From the NCBI GenBank assembly GCA_023228085.1, contig JALOBW010000004.1, positions 1-64,000 on the forward strand: a stretch of 64,000 nucleotides of DNA. The letters are read 5' to 3'. Below the pieces are notes generated by a model. The model was not told the DNA's origin. It ran no database searches and saw nothing but the letters and a program-made list of their open reading frames with translations. The stretch comes from a bacterium (GTDB lineage Bacteria > Patescibacteriota > Minisyncoccia > Minisyncoccales > Minisyncoccaceae). Below are positions 44,561 to 53,201 of this stretch, piece by piece (position 1 is the stretch's first letter; each line of letters begins with the position of its first letter). Position numbers and translations under genes: made by a program.

Positions 44561-44887
44561 ATGACAATTAGAGTTGTTAAAACAGCTACAGCAACAACTA
44601 GAAGAGAATTGCTGGCGCTATTCTTTGCATCTAAAAACAATGTTGCTATAGATGCAAAGATAGTGCCAGAGATAATATCCAACAGCAATGACGGTACTAG
44701 GCTTAAAGAATGGATAGAATACACCTGTATATTTCCAAGTATAGAAGCCTTAAGGGATGCTAAAAAAGAATTCTATAACACCCCGTTGCCAGATATGGAA
44801 AAGAAACTTTCAAAGATAATATCTTTAAGGAAAGAAACATTTAAAAAATACAAGGAGAAAAAACAATGCCAGACGAAAAGGCAATAG
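44561..44887 (+). CDS. Hypothetical tail-region protein
   Basis: The 108-residue product has no recognised motif and is basic toward the C-terminus. AAGGAAACG precedes the ATG. It overlaps the tail assembly chaperone gene by 22 bases. Confidence 0.55.
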   Translation: MTIRVVKTATATTRRELLALFFASKNNVAIDAKIVPEIISNSNDGTRLKEWIEYTCIFPSIEALRDAKKEFYNTPLPDMEKKLSKIISLRKETFKKYKEKKQCQTKRQ

Positions 44888-45291
44888 ATGAATTTGATGT
44901 TATTGCAAATGTTCCTACTATCATACAAATAGCAGGAGAAGATATACACCTTGAAGCTCAGAAAACAAAAGTATTTAGAGACTTCAAAAGAGATATTACT
45001 AATCTCCAAACTGATACTAAAATGGGGCCAGGGGATAAGGAAGCATTTGTAGTTGACTCATTGATTAAGATTATATGTAAGTCAATAAGTAAAAGCTTTG
45101 ACTGGTTTGACAATCTGCCACTAGATGATGCTGAAAAGCTAATAAATGCCTTCAAGAAAGTGAACAACATGGCAAAATATTTCCCTTTATTGAGGAACTT
45201 GGGGCCTGCGGGATTCATAATAGATGTGACAAAGATCAGTCCTCAAGTCGCACAGGCAATAGAAAAACAAATGAAGGAAATGGAGAGTTAA
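44866..45291 (+). CDS. Tail assembly chaperone, short (G-like) form
   Basis: This 141-residue protein between the tail tube and tape measure genes is in the position of the lambda G protein. Its C-terminal end (IEKQMKEMES) overlaps a frame-minus-one region that continues as coding sequence to 45587. AAGGAGAA precedes the ATG inside the previous gene. It is expected to bind the tape measure protein during tail assembly. Confidence 0.7.
   Translation: MPDEKAIDEFDVIANVPTIIQIAGEDIHLEAQKTKVFRDFKRDITNLQTDTKMGPGDKEAFVVDSLIKIICKSISKSFDWFDNLPLDDAEKLINAFKKVNNMAKYFPLLRNLGPAGFIIDVTKISPQVAQAIEKQMKEMES
45192..45291 (+). other. Candidate programmed -1 ribosomal frameshift zone
   Basis: The frame of the following gene is open from 45129, so the two frames overlap across this stretch. 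Two runs allow a -1 slip of a P-site tRNA: A-AAA-C at 45264-45268 and G-GGG-C at 45201-45205. Slippage at the first would join residue 134 of the short form to a 106-residue extension, giving about 240 residues. Neither is a classical X-XXY-YYZ site, so the exact point is uncertain. Confidence 0.5.
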
Positions 45292-45347
45292 CATCTCTAA
45301 CAGATATTGTCATAAAATTAAAGCAGTATAATTACGACTTCAATGAA

Positions 45348-45587
45348 TTGACTTTTAAACAAGTTGATTTATACTATAACTGGATTATAACTCATGAACT
45401 TAAGAATGAGACAAGAAGAGATGATAAATTGCTAAACTTAATGCTACTTGCAAAAAGTGTTGAATCTAAGGATGGAGCTGACATTATCAACAAACACTAC
45501 AAGAACAGTTCTTATATTATGCACTCACTAAAGATTGCTAAAAAGAAAATATTAGGAATATTTGATGGGAAAAAGGTAGATAAATAA
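45348..45587 (+). CDS. Frameshift extension of the tail assembly chaperone (GT-like)
   Basis: As an independent gene it would need a TTG without a ribosome binding site. Upstream in the same frame the sequence continues to look like protein (GNGELTSLTDIVIKLKQYNY), back to 45129. This is best read as the T-part of a G-T fusion made by -1 frameshifting from 44866, as in lambda-like tails. The visible extension is helical and charged, consistent with tape-measure binding. It overlaps the tape measure start by one base. Confidence 0.65.
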   Translation: MTFKQVDLYYNWIITHELKNETRRDDKLLNLMLLAKSVESKDGADIINKHYKNSSYIMHSLKIAKKKILGIFDGKKVDK

Positions 45588-48328
45588 TGGCATTATTTGC
45601 TGATGCACTTATAAGAATACAGACAGATGCTACACAGGCCAAGGCTGGGATTAAGGATGTAGATAATGAATTAGATGCATTAGATGCTTCTGTTCAATCT
45701 TTTGGAACCACAATGGCTGGAGTGTCTGCTGGTCTATTAGGCATATCAGCAACTCTATCTGGTATATATGCATATTCTGTAATGCAATTTCAAGCCTATG
45801 AAAAAGAACTAGTCAACATTCAGGCTATTGCAGGACTAACCAATGAAGAAACTAGCAAGCTATGGGAATTGGGAATTAAATCTGGGCAAGACTACATGCA
45901 GAGTGCTGATGAAGTTGCATTTGGAATGGAAAAGTTGGCAAGAGGTGGATATGATGTTGCTCAAATAATGGAGTCCATTGGTCCAATTATGAACATGGCA
46001 ACTGCTGCAAATGAATCATTTGATGAATCTGCACAGTTAGTAGTTAGAACATTGGCTGCTTATGAAATGGAAACTGAAAAAGCTCAATATGTTTCTGACT
46101 TATATGCTAAAGCAATGAATATATCTCAAACTGAATTAGTAAACTACACCACTGCAATGAAATATATTGGTCCAGTAGCACATAGTGTTGGATGGTCATT
46201 AAAAGACATGGTTGCTATATTATCATTCTTGTATGATAGAGGCATAGATGCTTCTACGGCAGCCACTGGGCTAAGAACAATCATATTGAGACTACAATCT
46301 CCAACTAGGGAAACAAGAAAGGCAATAGAAGAGCTTGGGATATCACTTAGAGACATAAATCCAAACCTTAATACTCCAGTTCAAATAATAGAGAAGTTTC
46401 AGAAAGCTAGTGAAGAGCTATCTGGAGAAAAATATAAAGATTTAATTGGAAGAATCTTTGGTAAATATGCCTTTGCCTCTGCTATTGCAATGATAGATGA
46501 TACTGAAGGTGCATTAAAGACATATCAAGACAGACTAGAAAATGTAACTGGATATAGTAATAAAGTAGCATCAGTAGAGTTGGGAACTATGGCTGCAAAA
46601 TTTAAAAAGCTATTTGATATTATAAACACTGGAGCTATAGTTTCAATAGTACCATTTGCAAATGCTATAAAGAGTGTATTAGACTCTCTTATTGGATTAT
46701 CTAAGCTTATAGCTAACATGGACAAGGATACAGTTAGATCTATAGGCAACTGGACAACAGCAGCTATAATATTTACTGGAGTTGCTGGAGCAATAACAGC
46801 ACTTGCAGCAGCAGTAACATTAGCACTCCCAGCATTGGAAACATTTGCTGCTGTATTAACTACATTTGGAGTAATGTTTGCAGCAGGTTCAGCATGGATA
46901 TTGACCATAGGACTCGGGATAGAGTTATTATATAAATTAGAGCAAGCAGCATCTGGAGCATTGGATGCAATAAGAGGAGAACAGGAAGCTGCACTAGAGC
47001 TCCAAAGAGCGCAAGACTTACTTCTAAGTGGAGAATTAACTAAGGCAGAAAAAACTCACAAGTTAAATGAAGAGCTTACTAAATTAACAAGAACTCAATT
47101 AGAGCTAATAGCCAATGAACTATACATACAAATGCTTCAATATAATCTGTTTACATCTTTTTATGAGCTTGGAATGAAGATGGGAAAAGCAGATGACATA
47201 AAAAAATACAATGAAGCATTGAGAATGTATAATATTTATGCATCTGAATATCTTAATATTTTAGGCTTAATATCAAAAATACCCCCAGTGCAAATGCCAG
47301 GGTCTGGAGTTGGAGGAGAGCCTCCTGATAATACTAAATTAGAAGAGCAATTAAGAAAAGAAAATGAAATAAGAGAAAGATCTTATGAATCATATGTTAA
47401 CTTTATGATTGACAAGCAAAATACTCTTATGGATTTCATGCTAGAAACAAATCAAATTACAACTCAAGACTATATACAAGGGCTAAATGAACAGTTGCGA
47501 TATTACTCTGTTGATTCTATAGAATTTATACAAATAGCAATAAAGATATATAATGCAAAAAAGGCAATGTATGATAAAACAGTAGAAGATGCAGATAGAG
47601 CATTTAAAAGAGAAATAGATGCCAATAAAAAAGCCATGAAGCAAATGGAAAAAGATAGGAAGGAGTGGGAAAAGAAACTCAACACTCAAATAGGCTCCAT
47701 TTCGGATGGGTTTAATGATTTTTTCAAGGGCTTAAAAAAGAACGAGACTTATGCTAATAAAGCTTGGGGTTCACTATTCAATAGCATGGTTGATATCACG
47801 GAAAATGCCACTAGTGCTTTTGCAAATAGCTTTTCTAGTTCAGTTGCACAAATAATAGTTGAAGGTGGAAATCTCGAAAGATTCTGGATATCACTATTGG
47901 AAACAATGATAGCAGAAGTGATAAAATTGTTAATGACAATGGCATTGCTAAAATTAGGAATGGCATTATTCACAGGCGGCTCATCATCACTAGTTGGGTT
48001 TGGAACTGATTTAGGAGGAGGAACTGGCTGGGGGATGGATCCATCAACATTTCTTGATGAAGGTGGATGGTTCACTAAGTCAGGAAATAAAATGCCATTG
48101 ACTCAATTCAAAGGTCACTACAATGTTAATGTGTTGCCAGGTGAGATAATGATACCTCCACAAAAGGTTCCAGAATTTGTATCCTCAATTAGAGGAAGTG
48201 GAGTATCTGTTGGTCAAATATCTTTTAATATACAAGCATCAAATTATGATCATTTTATTAAACAGTTCAAAAACCATACTGGTGAAATAGTAGAAATAAT
48301 ACAATCAAGGATGTACTTAAATGGCTAA
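45587..48328 (+). CDS. Tail tape measure protein
   Basis: The 913-residue product is the longest tail gene and follows the chaperone pair. It has a coiled-coil start (residues 8-50), the TP901-type core (MQFQAYEKELVNIQAIAGL..., IKSGQDYMQSADEVAFGMEKLA pattern), hydrophobic helices at about 390-460 that could form the membrane-entering channel, and a second coiled coil at about 575-720. A Gly-rich end follows. Its length sets tail length. No lysozyme or peptidase domain was seen. Confidence 0.88.
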   Translation: MALFADALIRIQTDATQAKAGIKDVDNELDALDASVQSFGTTMAGVSAGLLGISATLSGIYAYSVMQFQAYEKELVNIQAIAGLTNEETSKLWELGIKSGQDYMQSADEVAFGMEKLARGGYDVAQIMESIGPIMNMATAANESFDESAQLVVRTLAAYEMETEKAQYVSDLYAKAMNISQTELVNYTTAMKYIGPVAHSVGWSLKDMVAILSFLYDRGIDASTAATGLRTIILRLQSPTRETRKAIEELGISLRDINPNLNTPVQIIEKFQKASEELSGEKYKDLIGRIFGKYAFASAIAMIDDTEGALKTYQDRLENVTGYSNKVASVELGTMAAKFKKLFDIINTGAIVSIVPFANAIKSVLDSLIGLSKLIANMDKDTVRSIGNWTTAAIIFTGVAGAITALAAAVTLALPALETFAAVLTTFGVMFAAGSAWILTIGLGIELLYKLEQAASGALDAIRGEQEAALELQRAQDLLLSGELTKAEKTHKLNEELTKLTRTQLELIANELYIQMLQYNLFTSFYELGMKMGKADDIKKYNEALRMYNIYASEYLNILGLISKIPPVQMPGSGVGGEPPDNTKLEEQLRKENEIRERSYESYVNFMIDKQNTLMDFMLETNQITTQDYIQGLNEQLRYYSVDSIEFIQIAIKIYNAKKAMYDKTVEDADRAFKREIDANKKAMKQMEKDRKEWEKKLNTQIGSISDGFNDFFKGLKKNETYANKAWGSLFNSMVDITENATSAFANSFSSSVAQIIVEGGNLERFWISLLETMIAEVIKLLMTMALLKLGMALFTGGSSSLVGFGTDLGGGTGWGMDPSTFLDEGGWFTKSGNKMPLTQFKGHYNVNVLPGEIMIPPQKVPEFVSSIRGSGVSVGQISFNIQASNYDHFIKQFKNHTGEIVEIIQSRMYLNG

Positions 48329-48722
48329 AATGGGGAGAGGATGTTATTCTATAAATGGGTATAGATTTAAGTATGACCCAATGAACCCAAAAGATGGTGG
48401 TAAATACATTCCAACATCACAGGTTCAAATAAAAACACTTTCTAGCAATATATTCCAAACTTGGGAATCATCTTCTGGGGATGAGTTGCAAATATTTGAA
48501 TGGGACAAAATGGATTCTGAAATGTATGCAGAACTTAGGGCATTTGCGGATTCCTTACTTACGGACAGCACAACTACTCATACTTTAACATATCACAAAT
48601 TAAGTGATGAACAGTGGACTATATTGATACATGAATTTTCTGGATCATATGCACAAGGGTATAATCACTATACAAATGTCACATTGAGTTTTTATTTAGT
48701 TTCTCAAATAATTGGTTCATAA
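48321..48722 (+). CDS. Minor tail protein, possible distal tail component
   Basis: A 133-residue strand-rich protein directly downstream of the tape measure, overlapping it by 8 bases. It contains SINGYRFKYDP near the start and TLSFYLVSQII at the end. The position matches the distal tail or tape-measure-proximal protein of siphoviruses; size alone does not separate these options. Confidence 0.6.
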   Translation: MAKMGRGCYSINGYRFKYDPMNPKDGGKYIPTSQVQIKTLSSNIFQTWESSSGDELQIFEWDKMDSEMYAELRAFADSLLTDSTTTHTLTYHKLSDEQWTILIHEFSGSYAQGYNHYTNVTLSFYLVSQIIGS

Positions 48723-48730
48723 GGCAATAA

Positions 48731-50767
48731 ATGGCTAGAGATTTAGCATTAAATAACCCAAGCTTAAAGATACTACAAGACTCTGTTATACAGAACCCAA
48801 AATATCAAGTTCTGGTAAAGCCATCCCATGATTCAGGTGATGAAGAATATGTTGACATCACTGAATATATAACAGTAGGCTCCATTGAAAGAAATATTGA
48901 AGGAGAGCCATGCACTGCAAGCATAACAGTCTCTTCTAAAAGAGGAGAATTTGATATATGCAATCTAAATAGCCTATTGAGAAATACATTTAAAGATAAG
49001 GCTATGGTTAAAATATCCCTAGGGATGGGAGACATTACTAATCCAGATAATCTATTGTCAATGTTTACTGGGTATGTAGCTAGTGGCTATGACCAAGAAT
49101 ATATCAGAAGAGAAGAGGAAACTGTTACTATCCCACTCCAAGACAGAAGTTGCTTTCTGGATTCACCAATCACTACAGACCAATATCTGAATACTGACTT
49201 AGAAACTGTATTAGATGATGTATTAAAAACATATGGTGGGTTAAGTGCTGATGAGATAGGAGACATAAGTACACTTGCCTCATATACTGTTCCAATGTGC
49301 CAATTTACAGATGAGACAATTTGGGACATAGTAAATATGATTTGTCAAGTAGCTATAGTATTGCCATACTTTGATGAAGATGGAGTTTTGAGAGTAACCA
49401 GAATACCAATGACAATAACTGGGACGGATACTGAATATTATGTATGGGACCAATTAAAATTTCAAGATGATGAAACAGCAGGAACTCCAACTCTATCAAT
49501 ATCTCATTCATGGAATAATGATTCACTAAGATCTAAAATAACAACTATAGGTGGAATTAAATCAAATGAATGGACTGGTGGGCAAGTTCCAGTAATAGAT
49601 GTTGATCCAAACTTTGTCGGGTATGCATTAGGGCTTAAGCCTGATTTTGAAGCCACAACTACTTTATGGTATGGATCATTAGGCAACCCATGTTATGATT
49701 GCCTTTCAAGAGACCCAAGTGCTACTGGGGATGATAGATATTTTGGAGCAGGGTTTCAAGGCACAATAGTTCCAATTTACTTTTTAAATGAAGGTGAAAC
49801 TATAGAAGATGACTATTTAATAGTTAGCCAACTAAGAAAAGACCCAGACAACTGGGCATTGGTAGTTCAAGGCCCATTCCCATGGACAAGATATACTCAT
49901 GACTGCCAAGGAGATGGACCAGGAATAAGGCAATGGGGATGCAGACCAGCAGAACCATATCAGACTGTTCAAACTGGAATAGGAGACGGAGGAGACCTTG
50001 GCACTTCTGGATATTTTAGTATATACAATACAGATGGGGGGACTACCGTTCAAATAGACGTATCCACCTTGAGCAATGAAATGACTTGGTGCGAATATCC
50101 TGTTCAAAGATTCTTTGAAAATGGGTGGGGAGACCGGTGTGTAGATTTAGGAATAGTTCCAAGTAAAGATGAATGGGATAGCTTTATGGGGATAATGACC
50201 GGCAATGGGCAGCCAGGGTCAGGAGTTCCATACCCATTTGATCCGGAAGATTACGATGGTCCAACATCTACTGAATTTTATGTATATGCATTAACATTCC
50301 TAGCTATACATAGTGGTCGTGATTTTAATTGGGCATACGGAGATTATGATTATAGAAATAAAATATTTAGATGGGGAGGTCTCTATTTAGCTGGAGAATT
50401 TTACCCAGAGACAAGTTATACTGGGTCTGCTGTAGATGCAGAGCTGGATGCTTATTATGGAGAATCTAGGTATGAAGAAGTTGAAAACCCATTGCTTTGG
50501 GACGACAATGACTGCAATGATTTAGCAACTTCAATAATAGATAGTGCTAAAATATTCTATCTCCAAACAAAAGTCACTAGACCATTAAATTTTGAAATAG
50601 AACCAGGAGACAATATTTTGTATTTAAATGTAGAAACTGGGTGTGAAGAAAAGGCTTGTATTACAAGAGTGGCATATAACTTTGGAAATAGAAGTGATGC
50701 ATTTACAACTGAAGCCTATGGTGGGATATTAGATATTGACGGAACTGTAATAAAGACTTGGGTGTAA
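48731..50767 (+). CDS. Tail hub / baseplate protein
   Basis: At 678 residues with two hub-like parts, it begins with KPSHDSGDEEYVDITEYITVGSIERNIEG-type strands and ends with KVTRPLNFEIEPGDNILYL, the pattern that ends gp27-like hub domains. Between them lies a large Asp/Gly/Trp-rich section (about 260-620) that may carry extra beta domains at the tail tip. It should close the tube and hold the receptor-binding parts. Assignment rests on position after the tape measure and the PGD-type C-terminal motif. Confidence 0.65.
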   Translation: MARDLALNNPSLKILQDSVIQNPKYQVLVKPSHDSGDEEYVDITEYITVGSIERNIEGEPCTASITVSSKRGEFDICNLNSLLRNTFKDKAMVKISLGMGDITNPDNLLSMFTGYVASGYDQEYIRREEETVTIPLQDRSCFLDSPITTDQYLNTDLETVLDDVLKTYGGLSADEIGDISTLASYTVPMCQFTDETIWDIVNMICQVAIVLPYFDEDGVLRVTRIPMTITGTDTEYYVWDQLKFQDDETAGTPTLSISHSWNNDSLRSKITTIGGIKSNEWTGGQVPVIDVDPNFVGYALGLKPDFEATTTLWYGSLGNPCYDCLSRDPSATGDDRYFGAGFQGTIVPIYFLNEGETIEDDYLIVSQLRKDPDNWALVVQGPFPWTRYTHDCQGDGPGIRQWGCRPAEPYQTVQTGIGDGGDLGTSGYFSIYNTDGGTTVQIDVSTLSNEMTWCEYPVQRFFENGWGDRCVDLGIVPSKDEWDSFMGIMTGNGQPGSGVPYPFDPEDYDGPTSTEFYVYALTFLAIHSGRDFNWAYGDYDYRNKIFRWGGLYLAGEFYPETSYTGSAVDAELDAYYGESRYEEVENPLLWDDNDCNDLATSIIDSAKIFYLQTKVTRPLNFEIEPGDNILYLNVETGCEEKACITRVAYNFGNRSDAFTTEAYGGILDIDGTVIKTWV

Positions 50768-50771
50768 AATT

Positions 50772-51446
50772 ATGAGAAAAGATTTTAAGACATGCCTTGG
50801 CAATATTACAACAAAGCCAGAAAGAAAATTTCAAAGGACACTGTCTGCTTCATATACTAAAGATAAGCAAGATACGGTCAGGGGAACCATAGTTGCTTCA
50901 GTAGGAACTAAATTATATGATGTTAAATTATTTAAAACAGATAAGATACTAAAAAATATACCAACCACTGAATCATCTAGTAATACTTATGTGGTAGGGA
51001 CTGAAGTGGTTCTTGGATACAACAAGGGCAATAGAGGCAAAATAAATATAATAGGTGTTTATCCACATCAAATTTCAAGTGGAAGTGATAATAATTTTAA
51101 TACAAACAATACAAGGCAAAAAGCATCTGATGCTTTTGAGGCAACACAGAAAACTAACTTTGTTGTATATTCAGAAGGTGATAGTGATTATTTAGCACCA
51201 TCCTCAAAGGTTCATTCAGATTTAACTGGAACAGAGCTCCATGACCCAAAAGCTCATACTCATTCTGGAGATTCAATAACTCCATCAAATATAACATCTC
51301 TAAATTCAGAAAGGTTCAATACCATATCTAGAGACAGGTCTGCTTATGAGAATGAAAACACCATCATACTATATGACACTGGATCATATAAAGCATTATG
51401 TGCATACGTAAATAGTTCATGGCAGGAAATAAAAAGATTTGCATAA
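50772..51446 (+). CDS. Tail-tip protein (putative)
   Basis: The 224-residue product starts with a basic segment, has an OB-like strand section (about 30-100: VASVGTKLYDVKLF, VVLGYNKG), a low-complexity Asn/Ser/Thr stretch, HDPKAHTHSGDSIT and a C-terminal short domain (ILYDTGSYKALCAYVNSSWQEI). The C-terminal pattern is common in phage tail-tip and fibre ends. It is the last structural gene before the non-coding stretch. Confidence 0.55.
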   Translation: MRKDFKTCLGNITTKPERKFQRTLSASYTKDKQDTVRGTIVASVGTKLYDVKLFKTDKILKNIPTTESSSNTYVVGTEVVLGYNKGNRGKINIIGVYPHQISSGSDNNFNTNNTRQKASDAFEATQKTNFVVYSEGDSDYLAPSSKVHSDLTGTELHDPKAHTHSGDSITPSNITSLNSERFNTISRDRSAYENENTIILYDTGSYKALCAYVNSSWQEIKRFA

Positions 51447-51484
51447 AGCTTGCTTTTTAAAAAAAATGATATATATTATTATAT

Positions 51485-51643
51485 ATGAGTAATATGAAAG
51501 TTATTATAAAAGATAAAACAAAGCATTTATATGACAGGGCGACAGCTACCAAGAGACCGGAGTGGATGGGAAATAATAATATTACTTACACCTCAAAACA
51601 ACCTCACCATCCACTCCAAGGAATATTAAATCGTGGCAAGTAG
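51485..51643 (+). CDS. Doubtful small ORF (52 aa)
   Basis: The frame runs across the first inverted repeat and into the second. Its product is polar and basic with a PEWMGNNN stretch. No ribosome site precedes the ATG and inverted-repeat arms overlap the coding sequence, so it may be fortuitous. It is listed because nothing else explains the open frame. Confidence 0.25.
   Translation: MSNMKVIIKDKTKHLYDRATATKRPEWMGNNNITYTSKQPHHPLQGILNRGK
51559..51617 (+). repeat. 11-bp perfect inverted repeat, 37-base loop
   Basis: GGAGTGGATGG (51559-51569) and CCATCCACTCC (51607-51617) are exact complements. The loop is too long for an intrinsic terminator and no T-tract follows, so it may be an RNA structure or a protein-binding palindrome. 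Confidence 0.75.
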
Positions 51644-51715
51644 GGCATGTGTATTGCATATATGTATATGAAAGAATGAGAAGAAATTGTAAAAATAACA
51701 TAATCTACTTGCCAC
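51633..51715 (+). repeat. 11-bp perfect inverted repeat, 61-base loop
   Basis: GTGGCAAGTAG (51633-51643) and CTACTTGCCAC (51705-51715) are exact complements. The 3' arm lies 25 bases before the helicase start. Together with the repeat just upstream it forms a two-hairpin array. Confidence 0.75.
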
Positions 51716-51740
51716 AGCTTATATAGCACAAGGATTTAAG

Positions 51741-53189
51741 ATGAACAGAAACGAAAAGATGATAATTGAAGTAAATAATAATTATGTATCAATATCAATG
51801 GTCCAAAATTACAATAATATTATTTCCGAAATCATGAAAACGCTCACTGTTAAATCTCCAGGATATTTCTTTTCTCCAGCATACAAGTCTGGTAAATGGG
51901 ATGGAAATAAAAGATTTTATTGGACCAACAGTGGATACTTTAATTGCTCTATTGGATTACTTCATGTGATAGAAGGATTGCTAAAAAAACTATCTGTTAA
52001 ATATGAAGTTTTAAAAAGGTATGCCCCAAGAGAAGTTGACTATAATAATCTAGAATTAAACATAGAATTAAAACCAGAGCAAATAGAGACTCTATATGCT
52101 ATGAATCGGATGGGGAGAGGAATACTTCAAGCCCCAACTGGATCGGGAAAAACAGAGTGTGCAATAGCATTTGCAAAGGAATATTTAGAGAATAATACTG
52201 GGATAGTACTGTTCTTAACACATAGACAAAGCATATTTGATCAGGTTTGGTGTAAAAGAATAGAGGAAAGGCTTGGATTGCCTCAAATGCAAACCAATTA
52301 TAAAAACATTAAAGCCTATCCATTTTTAGAAGGCAAGCCTGAAGATAATAAAACATACATGGGCAACAAGGTTATATATATAGCAATGTCTCAAACATTT
52401 ACAAGACACATAAAAGAATTAAAGTGGTTAAAGCATGTAAAGGTAGTATTTTGTGATGAAGTTCATGCCACTGAAACATATAAAAGAAAGACAATATCAT
52501 CTAATCAAGTTAATATATTTAGATACCTACCAAATTCCTTCCACACATGGGGAATGTCCGCAACACCATTTAAAAAAGAAGGAAGTAAAATAGACCTTCA
52601 CAACTATTATGGAACAGTACAGCACTTTGGTGATGTATTAGAAATTAAATCTAGTAATGGCATTAAAACTAAAGTAAATGTCATTACTGTTCCATATAGT
52701 CATATCCCAGAAAATTATAGTAATGCAGTTAAAAACTCTATTGCTAACATAGATAAAATACAGGAAATAAAAAAGATACTCCAGGAAATGCCTGACAATA
52801 AAGTGTTGATATTTACTAAATATATAGATCATGGCAATCTAATGTCAAGTATATTAGGAATACCTTTTATAAGTGGAGAAACTTCTTCAAAAGAAAGAAT
52901 AGAAACCTGTAGGTTATTAGAAGATGGAAAGATAAATGCAATTATAGTATCTGGAATATTCTATTTTGGAGTAGATATTCCATGTATAGATACTATAATA
53001 TTTGCTCACATAGAGAAGAGTTATATAAATATAATACAGAGTATTGGTCGTGGGAATAGACAATTCCAAGACAAGAAAGTATTAATAGTATTTGATTTTT
53101 ACGACAATGACCATAGCTATTTAGAACACCACAGTAGGATAAGGCTAAAGCATTATAAGTCAATGAATTATGAAGTAAACATGTGTTGA
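51741..53189 (+). CDS. SF2 DNA helicase, UvsW-like
   Basis: The motifs are clear: Q-like KPEQIETL, Walker A APTGSGKT (131-138), DEVH (239-242), GMSATP (motif III region) and QSIGRGNRQ (motif VI). At 482 residues with a short N-terminal domain before the motor, it resembles T4 UvsW-type helicases that remodel recombination and replication forks. This agrees with the RecA-, RuvC- and SbcCD-like genes encoded elsewhere in the window. AAGGAT lies before the start at 51741. Confidence 0.83.
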   Translation: MNRNEKMIIEVNNNYVSISMVQNYNNIISEIMKTLTVKSPGYFFSPAYKSGKWDGNKRFYWTNSGYFNCSIGLLHVIEGLLKKLSVKYEVLKRYAPREVDYNNLELNIELKPEQIETLYAMNRMGRGILQAPTGSGKTECAIAFAKEYLENNTGIVLFLTHRQSIFDQVWCKRIEERLGLPQMQTNYKNIKAYPFLEGKPEDNKTYMGNKVIYIAMSQTFTRHIKELKWLKHVKVVFCDEVHATETYKRKTISSNQVNIFRYLPNSFHTWGMSATPFKKEGSKIDLHNYYGTVQHFGDVLEIKSSNGIKTKVNVITVPYSHIPENYSNAVKNSIANIDKIQEIKKILQEMPDNKVLIFTKYIDHGNLMSSILGIPFISGETSSKERIETCRLLEDGKINAIIVSGIFYFGVDIPCIDTIIFAHIEKSYINIIQSIGRGNRQFQDKKVLIVFDFYDNDHSYLEHHSRIRLKHYKSMNYEVNMC

Positions 53190-53201
53190 TAGGTATGTAA
53201 T

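Larger units (their letters stand above)
51447..51740 (+). other. Non-coding stretch between tail and replication genes
   Basis: Nearly 300 bases with no confident gene. They hold an A/T-rich section with possible promoter boxes (TTGCTT at about 51460 and TATTAT-like sequence near 51474), two perfect 11-bp inverted repeats (separate entries) and one unsupported 52-codon frame (51485-51643) without a ribosome site. It divides the late structural genes from the replication genes. Confidence 0.55.

Noticed and set aside
51633..51715. tRNA or tRNA-like gene
   Set aside because: The paired arms are 11 bp rather than a 7-bp acceptor stem, and no anticodon, D or T arm or CCA end could be formed.
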